From Myxococcota bacterium (GTDB taxonomy: Bacteria; Myxococcota_A; Bradymonadia; UBA7976; UBA1532), in NCBI GenBank assembly GCA_018813065.1, contig JAHJCH010000284.1, positions 1 to 53,503 of the forward strand: a stretch of DNA of 53,503 nt, written 5' to 3'. Numbering within the stretch: position 1 is the stretch's first letter; each line of letters opens with the position of its first letter. Below are positions 25,853 through 38,932 of this stretch, in pieces. Position numbers and translations under genes: made by a program. The notes below the pieces were generated by a model that was not told the DNA's origin, searched no databases, and saw only the letters and a list, made by a program, of their open reading frames with translations.

Positions 25853-26301
25853 ACCCTCAAGAGCTCATCCATGTGGGAGAGGGGTTCCTCCGTGGCCTCT
25901 TCCAGCGCATGAACCTCGCGATTCAGGTCAAAGGCGACGCCGATCAGCGCGGCGGTTATGTCTTTGAGCTGCGCGGGGACGTCATCACCCTCAAGCGCCG
26001 CGCCGACGTGATGTCCGCGCTGGGCACTCTCTTGGGGCAAGCCCTCAGCCAAGCGGCGGGGGAGCGGGTGCGCAGCGCCCTTGATCTAGAGGGCCGCTAC
26101 CTCTTGCGTGAGGCCCTGCTGGAGACGGTGGCGCTGGACGTCGCCGCCAACGTCAAGATCACGGGGCGCAGGGGGGTCTTGGCGGGCCTCAACCCCGCTG
26201 AACGTCGGCTCGTGCATGGCGTCATCTCCGAGGACAAGGAGATCGCCACCCACAGTGAAGGTCAACCGGAGTCTCGAATTCTGTTTATCGAGCCCGCCTG
26301 A
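25849..26301 (+). CDS. khpB: Jag/KhpB-type KH-R3H RNA-binding protein
   Basis: The product has 150 aa from GTG at 25849, placed by AAGGAGCC seven bases upstream and the overlap with the yidC stop. An N-terminal KH-type half (V-G-E-G-F-L-R-G-L-F to D-L-E-G-R-Y-L-L-R-E-A) is followed by L-N-P-A-E-R-R-L-V-H-G-V and a C-terminal R3H part (T-H-S-E-G-Q-P-E-S-R-I-L-F-I). The KH G-x-x-G loop is not obvious and the separate Jag-N domain is missing. Homologues bind RNA and influence cell division and envelope synthesis. It is the last gene of the rpmH operon. Confidence 0.85.
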   Translation: MNPQELIHVGEGFLRGLFQRMNLAIQVKGDADQRGGYVFELRGDVITLKRRADVMSALGTLLGQALSQAAGERVRSALDLEGRYLLREALLETVALDVAANVKITGRRGVLAGLNPAERRLVHGVISEDKEIATHSEGQPESRILFIEPA

Positions 26302-28938
<2,637 letters not shown>

Positions 28939-28943
28939 TCGCG

Positions 28944-29585
28944 ATGGACGCCGCATTCCTCGAGGTGGTTCAAGAGGCTTACCTCGCCCGACGTCAACGC
29001 GGCGTGCATATCTCCTCCCATGATCTGGAGTGGATCGCGCGCTGGTATCGCACAGGCGCGCCTGCCTCGGTGATCGTCGAGGGGATCCGCCGCGCCTTCG
29101 ACAGCGCCCCTCGCCGGGTCAGCAACCTCGCCTATGCCCGTGAGGCCGTCGAGGAGGAGATCCTGCGCTGGCAGAAGCTCAACGTGGGGCGCAGCCACGC
29201 CCCGAGCACCCCAAGACCCCCCGACAGTGTGCCGCTGGAGGCGCTGCTGCGGGTGCTCGCCGCGCCGCCGACCCCGAGGGTGAGCCAGATCTTCGCCGGC
29301 GCCGCGGCCTTGGTCCAGGCGCTTCAGGCGCGGATCATCTCAGGCGAGGAGCTTGATCCCATCGGCGCGCTGTGCGCCCTGGGTGATGAGATCAGCGATC
29401 GGGTCTTGGGTCGCTTGCCCGAGGCGGAGCGGCTGGCCTTAGAGCGCGACGTGGACGCCCGCCTGGCGCCTGAGCGGCCCCTCGTTCGCCCAGAGGACTT
29501 CGCCCGGACGCGGCGGGCCTTCCTGCGAAAGGCGGTGCGCACGCACCTTCAAATCCCAGAGTTCATCGACTACGGAGACATCTGA
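28944..29585 (+). CDS. Unknown protein between gyrB and a DnaC-like loader
   Basis: The product has 213 aa, all-helical in appearance, with no signal or membrane segment. The N-terminal 75 residues form a compact W/Y/R-rich block (S-S-H-D-L-E-W-I-A-R-W-Y-R-T-G-A-P). It resembles the small helical domains that replication-initiation proteins of the DnaD type use in their C-terminal half, but I cannot assign it. A proline-rich linker and a second helical block follow. It starts 5 bases after gyrB and its TGA overlaps the ATG of the DnaC-like gene by one base. By position it is a candidate partner of that ATPase in helicase loading or of the phage/plasmid type of replication control. This is inference from context. 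Confidence 0.65.
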   Translation: MDAAFLEVVQEAYLARRQRGVHISSHDLEWIARWYRTGAPASVIVEGIRRAFDSAPRRVSNLAYAREAVEEEILRWQKLNVGRSHAPSTPRPPDSVPLEALLRVLAAPPTPRVSQIFAGAAALVQALQARIISGEELDPIGALCALGDEISDRVLGRLPEAERLALERDVDARLAPERPLVRPEDFARTRRAFLRKAVRTHLQIPEFIDYGDI

Positions 29586-30481
29586 TGCCGTGCCCACTTT
29601 GTGGTGATAAGGGGCTCACCATCCGGGCTGAGGGGCCATTCGCCATCGCGCGCGCCTGCGAATGCGTCGCGCGTTGCCAGCATTGCAACGGTGATGGCTA
29701 TGTTTACGAGCGCGATGAGCGCGGTTATCGCTTCGCGAAGCCGTGTGTATGCCTACGAGACACCAAACGCATTACATTTTTTAATGGCGCGCAGATCCCC
29801 GCCCTATACGCTGATCGAACCTTTGAATCTTTTGAAATTGACACCTCACAGAAGAAGATTCAATCCGCGTGGGGCCATACAAACCACTTCTGTCTTAACT
29901 TTGATAAGAATCAACAGGGGCTCTTGCTCTATGGAAACTCGGGGACCGGCAAGACGCACCTGATGGTGGCGGCCATCCGCCGCCTGGTCCTTGAGCGCGC
30001 CCGCCCGATCCGCTTCGTGGAGTTCGTCCACCTGCTCTCTGATATGAAGGCCAGCTTTGGTGATCGCAGCCGCGGCCAAGATCTGATCACCCCGCTGGTG
30101 GAGGTCCCGGTCTTGGCCATCGACGAGCTGGGCAAGGGGCGGGGCACGGACTGGGAGATGAGCGTCCTTGATGAGCTGATCAGCAAGCGTTACAACACGG
30201 AGCGCACGACGCTCTTCACAACCAACTATGATCCGACGAAGACCGAGGGCCAAGATGCCTTGGTCACGCACGTCGGGCAGCGCATCCTCTCCCGCCTCAA
30301 GGAGATGTGCCGCTGGGTCGAGGTCAATGGCGCGGATTATCGAGAGAAGCTCAGCCCTTCCATTCAGATTCGTAGCGGCAACGCCATATCCACGAAGCCC
30401 GCGCCGCAGGCGAGCCCCGCCGAGCGTTTAGATCGTCGTGATGGTGCGCATGGGGTGTCAAATAAGCCTCTTCATCGCTAG
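29585..30481 (+). CDS. DnaC/DnaI/IstB-type AAA+ ATPase with N-terminal zinc cluster
   Basis: The product has 298 aa. The first 60 residues hold a cysteine cluster (C-P-L-C-G-D, C-E-C-V-A-R-C-Q-H-C, C-V-C) as in the zinc-binding N-terminus of DnaI-like loaders. The AAA+ core has Walker A G-N-S-G-T-G-K-T-H-L-M and Walker B V-L-A-I-D-E-L-G-K-G, then T-L-F-T-T-N-Y-D-P (sensor 1) and R-I-L-S-R-L-K-E-M. DnaC/DnaI proteins load the replicative helicase at origins; IstB proteins act in transposition. No transposase is near, and the location after gyrB in the dnaA region favours the replication role. The C-terminal 50 residues are low-complexity. It is the last gene of the gyrB group. Confidence 0.8.
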   Translation: MPCPLCGDKGLTIRAEGPFAIARACECVARCQHCNGDGYVYERDERGYRFAKPCVCLRDTKRITFFNGAQIPALYADRTFESFEIDTSQKKIQSAWGHTNHFCLNFDKNQQGLLLYGNSGTGKTHLMVAAIRRLVLERARPIRFVEFVHLLSDMKASFGDRSRGQDLITPLVEVPVLAIDELGKGRGTDWEMSVLDELISKRYNTERTTLFTTNYDPTKTEGQDALVTHVGQRILSRLKEMCRWVEVNGADYREKLSPSIQIRSGNAISTKPAPQASPAERLDRRDGAHGVSNKPLHR

Positions 30482-30613
30482 CGCGAGTTTGATCCAGCCC
30501 CGATGACTCTACCCAAGACCATTTGCTCTTGCTCGAAAGCATCCGGATGTGATCCGTAACACCGCGCGGGCTCTCAGGATAAAACAACTTGACATCGCCA
30601 GCGCGCGCGACCC

Positions 30614-30641
30614 TTGACGTCATCAGAGCAGGGTGATAGCT
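30614..30641 (+). promoter_or_regulatory. Candidate promoter of the ATP synthase operon
   Basis: TTGACG (30614-30619) and ATAGCT (30636-30641) are separated by 16 bases, 38 bases before the ATG at 30679. A perfect TTGACA at 30589-30594 is also present but has no usable -10. The gap 30482-30660 otherwise shows nothing recognisable. Confidence 0.3.
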
Positions 30642-30678
30642 TCCCGCGTTCATTTGCGCTGTGGAGCCCACTCTTAAC

Positions 30679-31155
30679 ATGGATCCCCTTCAGCTTGGGA
30701 TAGCGTCGATGGGGTCGGTGGTCATTGACCTCGACGCTACGTTCTTCATCCAAATCGCCGTCATATTGGGGCTGATGTCGCTGCTGAACAAGCTCGTCTT
30801 CACGCCCTTCCTTGACACGCTCGCCAAGCGGGAGGCCCAGACCACGCAGACCCGCGCCAAGGCCCTGGAGATCCAGGCCAAGGCCGAGGCGTTGAGCGCG
30901 GAGTACGCTGAGGGGCTCGCCAGCGCGAGGGCCAAGGCCGCTGCGGCGCGCTACACCCTGCGCGCCGAGGCGGTTGAGGCCAAGGTCGAGCTGGTTGAGG
31001 CCGCCCGCGCCGAGGCCAGCGAGGTGATCGAGGGCACACGCCGCGACCTGGAGGCCCAGCTTGAGGTCGCTTACGCGGCGCTCTCGACGCAGGTCGAGGC
31101 GCTGTCTGGGGTCATCCTCAGCAAGGCCCTGGGTCGGGAGGTGTCTGATGCGTAA
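30679..31155 (+). CDS. ATP synthase F0 subunit b' (first b-type subunit)
   Basis: The product has 158 aa from the ATG at 30679, with GGAG 12 bases upstream; a GTG at 30661 would add six residues. One N-terminal membrane helix (F-F-I-Q-I-A-V-I-L-G-L-M-S-L-L) precedes P-F-L-D-T-L-A-K-R-E-A. A long charged, alanine-rich coiled coil follows. Together with the next gene it forms the heterodimeric peripheral stalk that holds the F1 head. Two different b subunits are usual in Myxococcota and other delta-proteobacteria, and in photosynthetic bacteria. The end overlaps the start of the next gene by 8 bases. Confidence 0.85.
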   Translation: MDPLQLGIASMGSVVIDLDATFFIQIAVILGLMSLLNKLVFTPFLDTLAKREAQTTQTRAKALEIQAKAEALSAEYAEGLASARAKAAAARYTLRAEAVEAKVELVEAARAEASEVIEGTRRDLEAQLEVAYAALSTQVEALSGVILSKALGREVSDA

Positions 31156-31696
31156 GGCGCTGCCGCTGCTCCTGCTCGCCGCCCCCGCCCACGCCGCAGG
31201 TGGCGCGATGATCAGCTGGGCGACGCTGGGCTACCACGCCCTCAACCTCGCCGCCCTCCTGCTGCTCATCTACTTCTTCGCGCGCAAGCCCTTGGCCAAG
31301 CACCTCAAGGGGCAAGCGGCGAGCGTCAGCCAGGAGATCAATGAGGCGCATCGGCTCCATGAAGAGGCCGAGGCCATGCTCAAGCGCTATGAGGCCAAGC
31401 TGGCGCAGCTCCAAGCGGAGGGCGAGGCCATCCTCGCTCAGCAGCGCGCGGAGGCTGAGGTGGAGAAGGCGCGCTTGATCAAAGAGGGCGTCGCCGACGC
31501 CAACCGCATCCGCCTTGAGGCCAAGCGCTTGGCCGACAATGAGATCGCCCGCGCCAAGGCGCGCCTAGAGGCCCAGATCGTCAACCAGGCCATCGAGGCC
31601 GCCGAGGGCGCCCTACGCGCGCAGATGAGCGACGCCGATCACGCCCGCTTGGTCGATGAGTACCTCACCGACCTTGAAGCCCTCCCGCAAAGATAA
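31148..31696 (+). CDS. atpF: ATP synthase F0 subunit b
   Basis: The product has 182 aa. A short signal-like segment (A-L-P-L-L-L-L-A-A-P-A-H-A-A) precedes the membrane helix (A-L-N-L-A-A-L-L-L-L-I-Y-F-F). The basic R-K-P-L-A-K-H-L-K-G and a long heptad-rich coiled coil follow. The double hydrophobic start is seen in b subunits of delta-proteobacteria. The start at 31148 overlaps the stop of the b' gene (31153-31155); the longer frame from 31061 lies antisense to nothing and only extends into b'. It forms the stator with b' and delta. Confidence 0.88.
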   Translation: MRKALPLLLLAAPAHAAGGAMISWATLGYHALNLAALLLLIYFFARKPLAKHLKGQAASVSQEINEAHRLHEEAEAMLKRYEAKLAQLQAEGEAILAQQRAEAEVEKARLIKEGVADANRIRLEAKRLADNEIARAKARLEAQIVNQAIEAAEGALRAQMSDADHARLVDEYLTDLEALPQR

Positions 31697-31704
31697 GAGG
31701 AAGC

Positions 31705-32241
31705 ATGCGCGCGTCTACCGTGGCCCAACGATACGCGAGGGCCTTCTTAGAGATCGGGATCGATCGCGCCGAGGTGGCGCGGCTCGGCGAAGAGCTGGCG
31801 GGGCTGGCGGGGCTGTTTGAGGCCCCCGAGCTGCGCGAGCTTTTGCGCAACCCCAAGTTCAACACGCAGGCGCGCAAGCGCGTGCTCTCCACGCTGATCG
31901 AGGGCGTCAGCCCCATCACGCGGAGCTTCGTCTCCCTCTTGGCGGATCGAAATCGGGTCAAGTACCTGCCAGAGATCGCCGCCGCCTACCAAACCCTCGC
32001 CGATGAGCAGGCAGGGCAGGTGCGGGCCAAGATCACCACCGCGCGGGCGCTCAACGACGCCCAGCTGGGCCGCCTCAGCGCGGCCCTCAGCCAGCAGACC
32101 GACCGCGAGGTGAGCCTAGAGCAGCGCGTCGATCCAGAGATCTTGGGTGGGCTCATCGCCCGCGTCGGGGATCGGGTCTATGACGGGAGCCTGCGCGCCC
32201 AGCTCAACAACCTGAAGCGTCAACTCAGCAGCGTCAACTAA
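31705..32241 (+). CDS. atpH: ATP synthase F1 subunit delta
   Basis: The product has 178 aa, starting A-S-T-V-A-Q-R-Y-A-R-A-F-L-E, the standard OSCP/delta opening. The C-terminal end is G-G-L-I-A-R-V-G-D-R-V-Y-D-G-S-L-R, the highly conserved strand of this family. It joins the peripheral stalk to the alpha-beta hexamer. AGAGGAAGC lies just before the ATG. The length is normal. Confidence 0.95.
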   Translation: MRASTVAQRYARAFLEIGIDRAEVARLGEELAGLAGLFEAPELRELLRNPKFNTQARKRVLSTLIEGVSPITRSFVSLLADRNRVKYLPEIAAAYQTLADEQAGQVRAKITTARALNDAQLGRLSAALSQQTDREVSLEQRVDPEILGGLIARVGDRVYDGSLRAQLNNLKRQLSSVN

Positions 32242-32263
32242 GAACGAGCCGTTAGCCAAACGA

Positions 32264-32279
32264 GGCCGCGGCCGCGGCC
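32264..32279 (+). repeat. Perfect 16-bp GC palindrome before atpA
   Basis: GGCCGCGGCCGCGGCC is its own reverse complement and lies between the atpH stop and the atpA ribosome site (GGAG at 32283-32286). In RNA it can form a short, very stable hairpin immediately upstream of that site. It might affect atpA translation or mRNA stability. Confidence 0.45.
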
Positions 32280-32295
32280 GTACGGAGTGCGACCG

Positions 32296-33804
<1,509 letters not shown>

Positions 33805-33822
33805 GACGCCGCGAGAGGGGCC

Positions 33823-34692
33823 ATGCCCAGCCTAAAGGATATCCGCAAGCGCATCGCGTCGGTGAGGAACACCCAGAAGATCACCCGCGCGATGAAGCTG
33901 GTCTCAGCGGCCAAGCTCCGCCGCGCGCAGCAGGCCATCGAGTCGCTGCGCCCCTTCGCTGAGAAGTACCGTCAGCTGCTCGGCGCGCTGGGGCAGCCTC
34001 AGGCCGAGGGCGAGGCGCTCCACCCGCTCCTCGACGCGCGGGCCGAGGTCAAGGCCGTGGCCTTGCTGGTGCTCACCAGCGACCGCGGGATGTGTGGTGG
34101 CTTCAACAGCAACCTGCTCAAGCTCGCCAGCCAGCGCGTCGAGGCGCTGCGCGCCGAGGGCAAGCGGGTGGTGATCTACCCGCTGGGGCGCCGCGCCGAG
34201 CGGTTCGCCGCCAAGCAGGGCTACGCCATCGGCGCCACCTTCGGCGACATCATGGCCGCCACCGACACCGAGACGATCCGCGCCGTGACCGACGCGCTCT
34301 CTGAGGGCTTCCTCAAGGGCGAGCTTGACGAGGTCCACGTGGTGCTCAATGAGTTCAAGAACGCCATCACCCAGATCCCGACAAGCCGCCTGCTCTTGCC
34401 CATCAGCGCGGAGGGCGAGGGCGAGGGCGAGCTGACGGACGTCATCTTCGAGCCGGACGCCGCCACGCTCTTGGGCTACGTCGTGCCGCGCTACGTCGAG
34501 GTGCAGGTGAGGCGCTCGATCTTGGAGTCCATCGCCGGCGAGCACGCCGCGCGGATGAACGCCATGAACTCAGCGACGGACAACGCCGCCGACATGATCT
34601 CGAGCCTCACGCTGCAAATGAACCGCGCCCGCCAGGCCGCCATCACCAAGGAGCTGATGGAGATTATTGGCGGCGCGGAGGCGCTTAAGTAA
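33823..34692 (+). CDS. atpG: ATP synthase F1 subunit gamma
   Basis: The product has 289 aa, the rotating central shaft. The start P-S-L-K-D-I-R-K-R-I-A-S-V-R-N-T-Q-K-I-T and the end M-N-A-M-N-S-A-T-D-N-A, then T-L-Q-M-N-R-A-R-Q-A-A-I-T-K-E-L, are the two conserved helices. L-T-S-D-R-G-M-C-G-G-F-N-S-N is the third family marker. It starts 18 bases after atpA. The sequence around its stop carries a 10-bp repeat (see 34678-34718). Confidence 0.97.
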   Translation: MPSLKDIRKRIASVRNTQKITRAMKLVSAAKLRRAQQAIESLRPFAEKYRQLLGALGQPQAEGEALHPLLDARAEVKAVALLVLTSDRGMCGGFNSNLLKLASQRVEALRAEGKRVVIYPLGRRAERFAAKQGYAIGATFGDIMAATDTETIRAVTDALSEGFLKGELDEVHVVLNEFKNAITQIPTSRLLLPISAEGEGEGELTDVIFEPDAATLLGYVVPRYVEVQVRRSILESIAGEHAARMNAMNSATDNAADMISSLTLQMNRARQAAITKELMEIIGGAEALK

Positions 34693-34718
34693 GAGGCGCT
34701 TACATTAAGAGGCGCTCA
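34678..34718 (+). repeat. Three copies of GAGGCGCTTA/CA at the atpG-atpD junction
   Basis: GAGGCGCTTA occurs at 34678-34687 (end of atpG) and 34693-34702, and GAGGCGCTCA at 34709-34718, so the start-to-start distances are 15 and 16 bases. It may be a local duplication that extended the spacer to atpD, or a binding site array. No function can be assigned. Confidence 0.4.
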
Positions 34719-34726
34719 AAGAATGA

Positions 34727-36205
<1,479 letters not shown>

Positions 36206-36210
36206 GGCCG

Positions 36211-36603
36211 ATGAGCGTTCAACTCGAAGTCGTCACCCCGATCGGCCCCGTGCTCAAGGTCAGCGCGGAGGCGGTCATCGCGCCTGGCGCGCTGGGTGAG
36301 TTCTCGGTGCTCACCGATCACCGCCCCGCCTTGATCCGGCTTCGAGGCGGCGCGCTGCGCTACGAGGGCGCCCAAGCGGGCGTGCTCTTTATCCGTGGCG
36401 GCATCGCCGAGGTCCGCCCTGATGGGATCTTGGTCTTGGCCGAGGAGGCGGTCACGCCTCAGCGCGTGGACGTGGACGCCGCGCGGCGGATACTCAAGGA
36501 CGCGGATCGGGAGATCGCCGAGGAGGTCTTCCTCACCGACGAGCGCGTCGAGCGCATCGCCAGCGACCGCGCCTACGCCGAGGCCATGCTCAACAAGCCC
36601 TGA
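36211..36603 (+). CDS. atpC: ATP synthase F1 subunit epsilon
   Basis: The product has 130 aa, starting V-Q-L-E-V-V-T-P-I-G-P, and includes G-A-L-G-E-F-S-V-L-T-D-H-R-P-A-L. The N-terminal beta sandwich that binds gamma and the c ring is complete. The C-terminal helical hairpin, which can inhibit ATP hydrolysis, is present but short. It begins five bases after atpD and closes the operon. Genes for subunits a and c (atpB, atpE) are not in the window. Confidence 0.95.
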   Translation: MSVQLEVVTPIGPVLKVSAEAVIAPGALGEFSVLTDHRPALIRLRGGALRYEGAQAGVLFIRGGIAEVRPDGILVLAEEAVTPQRVDVDAARRILKDADREIAEEVFLTDERVERIASDRAYAEAMLNKP

Positions 36604-36751
36604 GCCCAGCCCCCCACCTCGCCCATCCAGGCGCGCCTTCGAGCGCGGCGCGATGAGGTCGATCCCCCGCCCCGCCGCCGAAGGGCTTGACCCCCTCAAG
36701 GCGGGGTGGTTCCCTGGCGGCTTTGTCCGCCGCTCCCCAAGCCAGAGGGTC

Positions 36752-38929
36752 ATGAGAGAGAAACAGCGCCTTCGCTTTAAAGAGATCGCCCTCGCCTCGC
36801 TGCTCGTCAGCGCGGGGCTCTTCGCCACCAGCATCTACGGCTTCCTCCAGACCACCGCCGGGCAAGGCAGCGACTACGCGCAGCTGGCGATGGAGGAGTA
36901 CCTGTTGACGATCATCACCTACCAGCTGCGGGTGATCCCTGCTTACCTGATCGTCGCCCTCGCCGGGGCGCTGATCCTCTACCCTGCGCTGCGTTGGCTG
37001 CGCTGGCGGCCCAGTCGGCTGCGCTGGATCTGGGTGCTGCTGACCTCTGGCGTGGGCCTTGGCGCCCTCTATGGCCTCTCGCTGGGCGTCTTCTTCCGCA
37101 AGAGCCCTGGGCTGCTCGACAGCACCGCGCGGATCGTCTCCAAGGTCGCGCCGGAGGCGGACCTCTACTGGGTCTATCGCTGGCGTGTCCTCGACGGCGC
37201 GGCGTTGGGCTTCTGGGCCTTCGCCGCCTTCGCCGCGATCTTCTATTGTTGGCGCTGGTTTAAGGCCACGCGGGCGGCGCGTGGTCCGCGCAAGCTCGCC
37301 CTCTTGACCCTCGCCGGCGCGCTCCTGCTTGGCCTGGGTTGGCTCTCAAGCCCGCCGCCGACCCCGCCCCAAGGCGAGGACAGCGCGCGGCCGATGAACC
37401 TGCTGATCATCGGCAGCGACAGCTGGCGTTGGGATCGTGTCGGCGTCCATGGCTATCACCGCCAAGACATCACCCCCAACATCGACGCCTTCGCCCGTGA
37501 AGCGATCTCCCTTGAGAACCTCCATGTCTCCACCGCCAGCACCTTGGAGTCCTGGATGAGCATCATGAGCAGCCGTTTTCCGCCTGATCATGGTGTGCGC
37601 TACATGTACATCAACAAAAAACAAGCTGAGGCTGCTTCAAAAATTGAAGGACTATTGCCCAGAATGTTAAAAAAAGACGGCTTTTATACTTCAGTCGTCT
37701 CAAACTGGGCGGGCAATAATTTTAAGCTTGTTGATCATGGATTTGAGCACAATTTGGCAAGTGACACGCAAAATTTTAAAGCATTTATTATGGAAGCCAC
37801 AATTTGGACGCATATTATCTTCCCTTTATATTTTTCAAACACACTTGGCGAAATTTTACTGCCAGAAGTCAAGCGTATTACAAAATATTTAAGACCCAAC
37901 GCGATGGTCGATAAAATGATGGGACAGATTGACAACGCGACCAATAATCACAAACCATTTTTTGGTTTACAATTTTTTAGCAGCACACACCTACCATACA
38001 CAGCGAGCTATCCATTTAACGTAAAATATGTTGACCCTAACTATAAAGGGATTCACAAATATCAAATCGATGTCACTGTACACGATTTAATCACCACCGG
38101 ATTTAAGCCAGACCTGCCGCCAGAGACGATCGCGCATATCCAAAACCTATATGATGGGACCGTTTCAGAGTTTGATCATTATGTGGGCATGGTCATTGAG
38201 GAGCTAAAGCGCCGTGATCTTTATGAGCGCACGGTGATCGTGGTGACGACGGATCATGGCGAGGACCTCTATGATCCGGGCAGCACGCTGGGGCACGGCA
38301 CGAACTTCTTTGGTGGGGATCAGAGCACGCGCATCCCCTTCTTTATCCGCGTCCCTGGGCTGGCGCGGGGCGGCGCCAAGGTGGAGGCCATGACCCGCAG
38401 CGTCGATCTCGCCCCGACCTTCGCCTCGCTCCTCAAACTGGCGCCGCACCCCAGCTGGATCGGGGTGGATCTTGGCGGCTTACTCCGAGGGGATGTGTTG
38501 GATCTGGATCTCCCGATCTTCGCCGAGACCTGTTATATGTTCTTCCCCAAGAGCAAGGCGCTGGTGGACTTAACGGCGGCCGAGCGCGAGGACATCTTGG
38601 ACTCATCTGGGGCGAAAGACACCCTTAAGGTCGATAAAGATTTCAACAATAACATGACCTTACGCCCTGAGCTTCATGACATGGTGTTGAGCACCAAGGA
38701 TCGCATGGTGCGCACGCGCCGCTGGAAGCTGCTCCACATCCCAGGTCGGCGCGCCCCCATCTATCGCCTCTACGATATGCAAGCAGATCCCAAGCAGACC
38801 GTGGATCTCTCCTCACAAGATCTCCCCGTGCAGCCCGCGCTCATCCAGCTCTTGGATGAATACTGGGCGGGGCGCGGCGGCGCGCAGCGCTGGCCGGCGG
38901 CCCTCGACGCGGCGAGCGTCTCCAGGTGA
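36752..38929 (+). CDS. Membrane-bound sulfatase-superfamily enzyme (LtaS/PE-transferase-like)
   Basis: The product has about 725 aa. Several N-terminal membrane helices (for example E-I-A-L-A-S-L-L-V-S-A, V-A-L-A-G-A-L-I-L) are followed by an alkaline-phosphatase-superfamily catalytic domain from about residue 205. It starts L-L-I-I-G-S-D-S-W-R-W-D, where Asp would bind metal, and continues S-T-A-S-T-L-E-S-W-M-S-I-M-S-S. That segment aligns with the sulfatase C-x-P-x-R site but has Thr as nucleophile, as in lipoteichoic-acid and phosphoethanolamine transferases. The D-H-G-E-D and G-H-G-T-N metal motifs follow. Transfer of a phospho-group onto an envelope lipid or glycan is more likely than sulfate hydrolysis. 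The segment 37600-38150 is strongly AT-rich. The start is uncertain: 36752 has AGAGGG very close, and 36653 is the alternative. Confidence 0.75.
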   Translation: MREKQRLRFKEIALASLLVSAGLFATSIYGFLQTTAGQGSDYAQLAMEEYLLTIITYQLRVIPAYLIVALAGALILYPALRWLRWRPSRLRWIWVLLTSGVGLGALYGLSLGVFFRKSPGLLDSTARIVSKVAPEADLYWVYRWRVLDGAALGFWAFAAFAAIFYCWRWFKATRAARGPRKLALLTLAGALLLGLGWLSSPPPTPPQGEDSARPMNLLIIGSDSWRWDRVGVHGYHRQDITPNIDAFAREAISLENLHVSTASTLESWMSIMSSRFPPDHGVRYMYINKKQAEAASKIEGLLPRMLKKDGFYTSVVSNWAGNNFKLVDHGFEHNLASDTQNFKAFIMEATIWTHIIFPLYFSNTLGEILLPEVKRITKYLRPNAMVDKMMGQIDNATNNHKPFFGLQFFSSTHLPYTASYPFNVKYVDPNYKGIHKYQIDVTVHDLITTGFKPDLPPETIAHIQNLYDGTVSEFDHYVGMVIEELKRRDLYERTVIVVTTDHGEDLYDPGSTLGHGTNFFGGDQSTRIPFFIRVPGLARGGAKVEAMTRSVDLAPTFASLLKLAPHPSWIGVDLGGLLRGDVLDLDLPIFAETCYMFFPKSKALVDLTAAEREDILDSSGAKDTLKVDKDFNNNMTLRPELHDMVLSTKDRMVRTRRWKLLHIPGRRAPIYRLYDMQADPKQTVDLSSQDLPVQPALIQLLDEYWAGRGGAQRWPAALDAASVSR

Positions 38930-38932
38930 AAT

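Noticed and set aside
29585-30481. IstB helper of an IS21-type element
   Set aside because: No IstA transposase, no terminal repeats, and it is in an operon with gyrB, so a helicase-loader role is preferred.
37380-38500. Classical formylglycine sulfatase
   Set aside because: The C/S-x-P-x-R site is replaced by T-L-E-S-W, so sulfate-ester hydrolysis through formylglycine is not supported.
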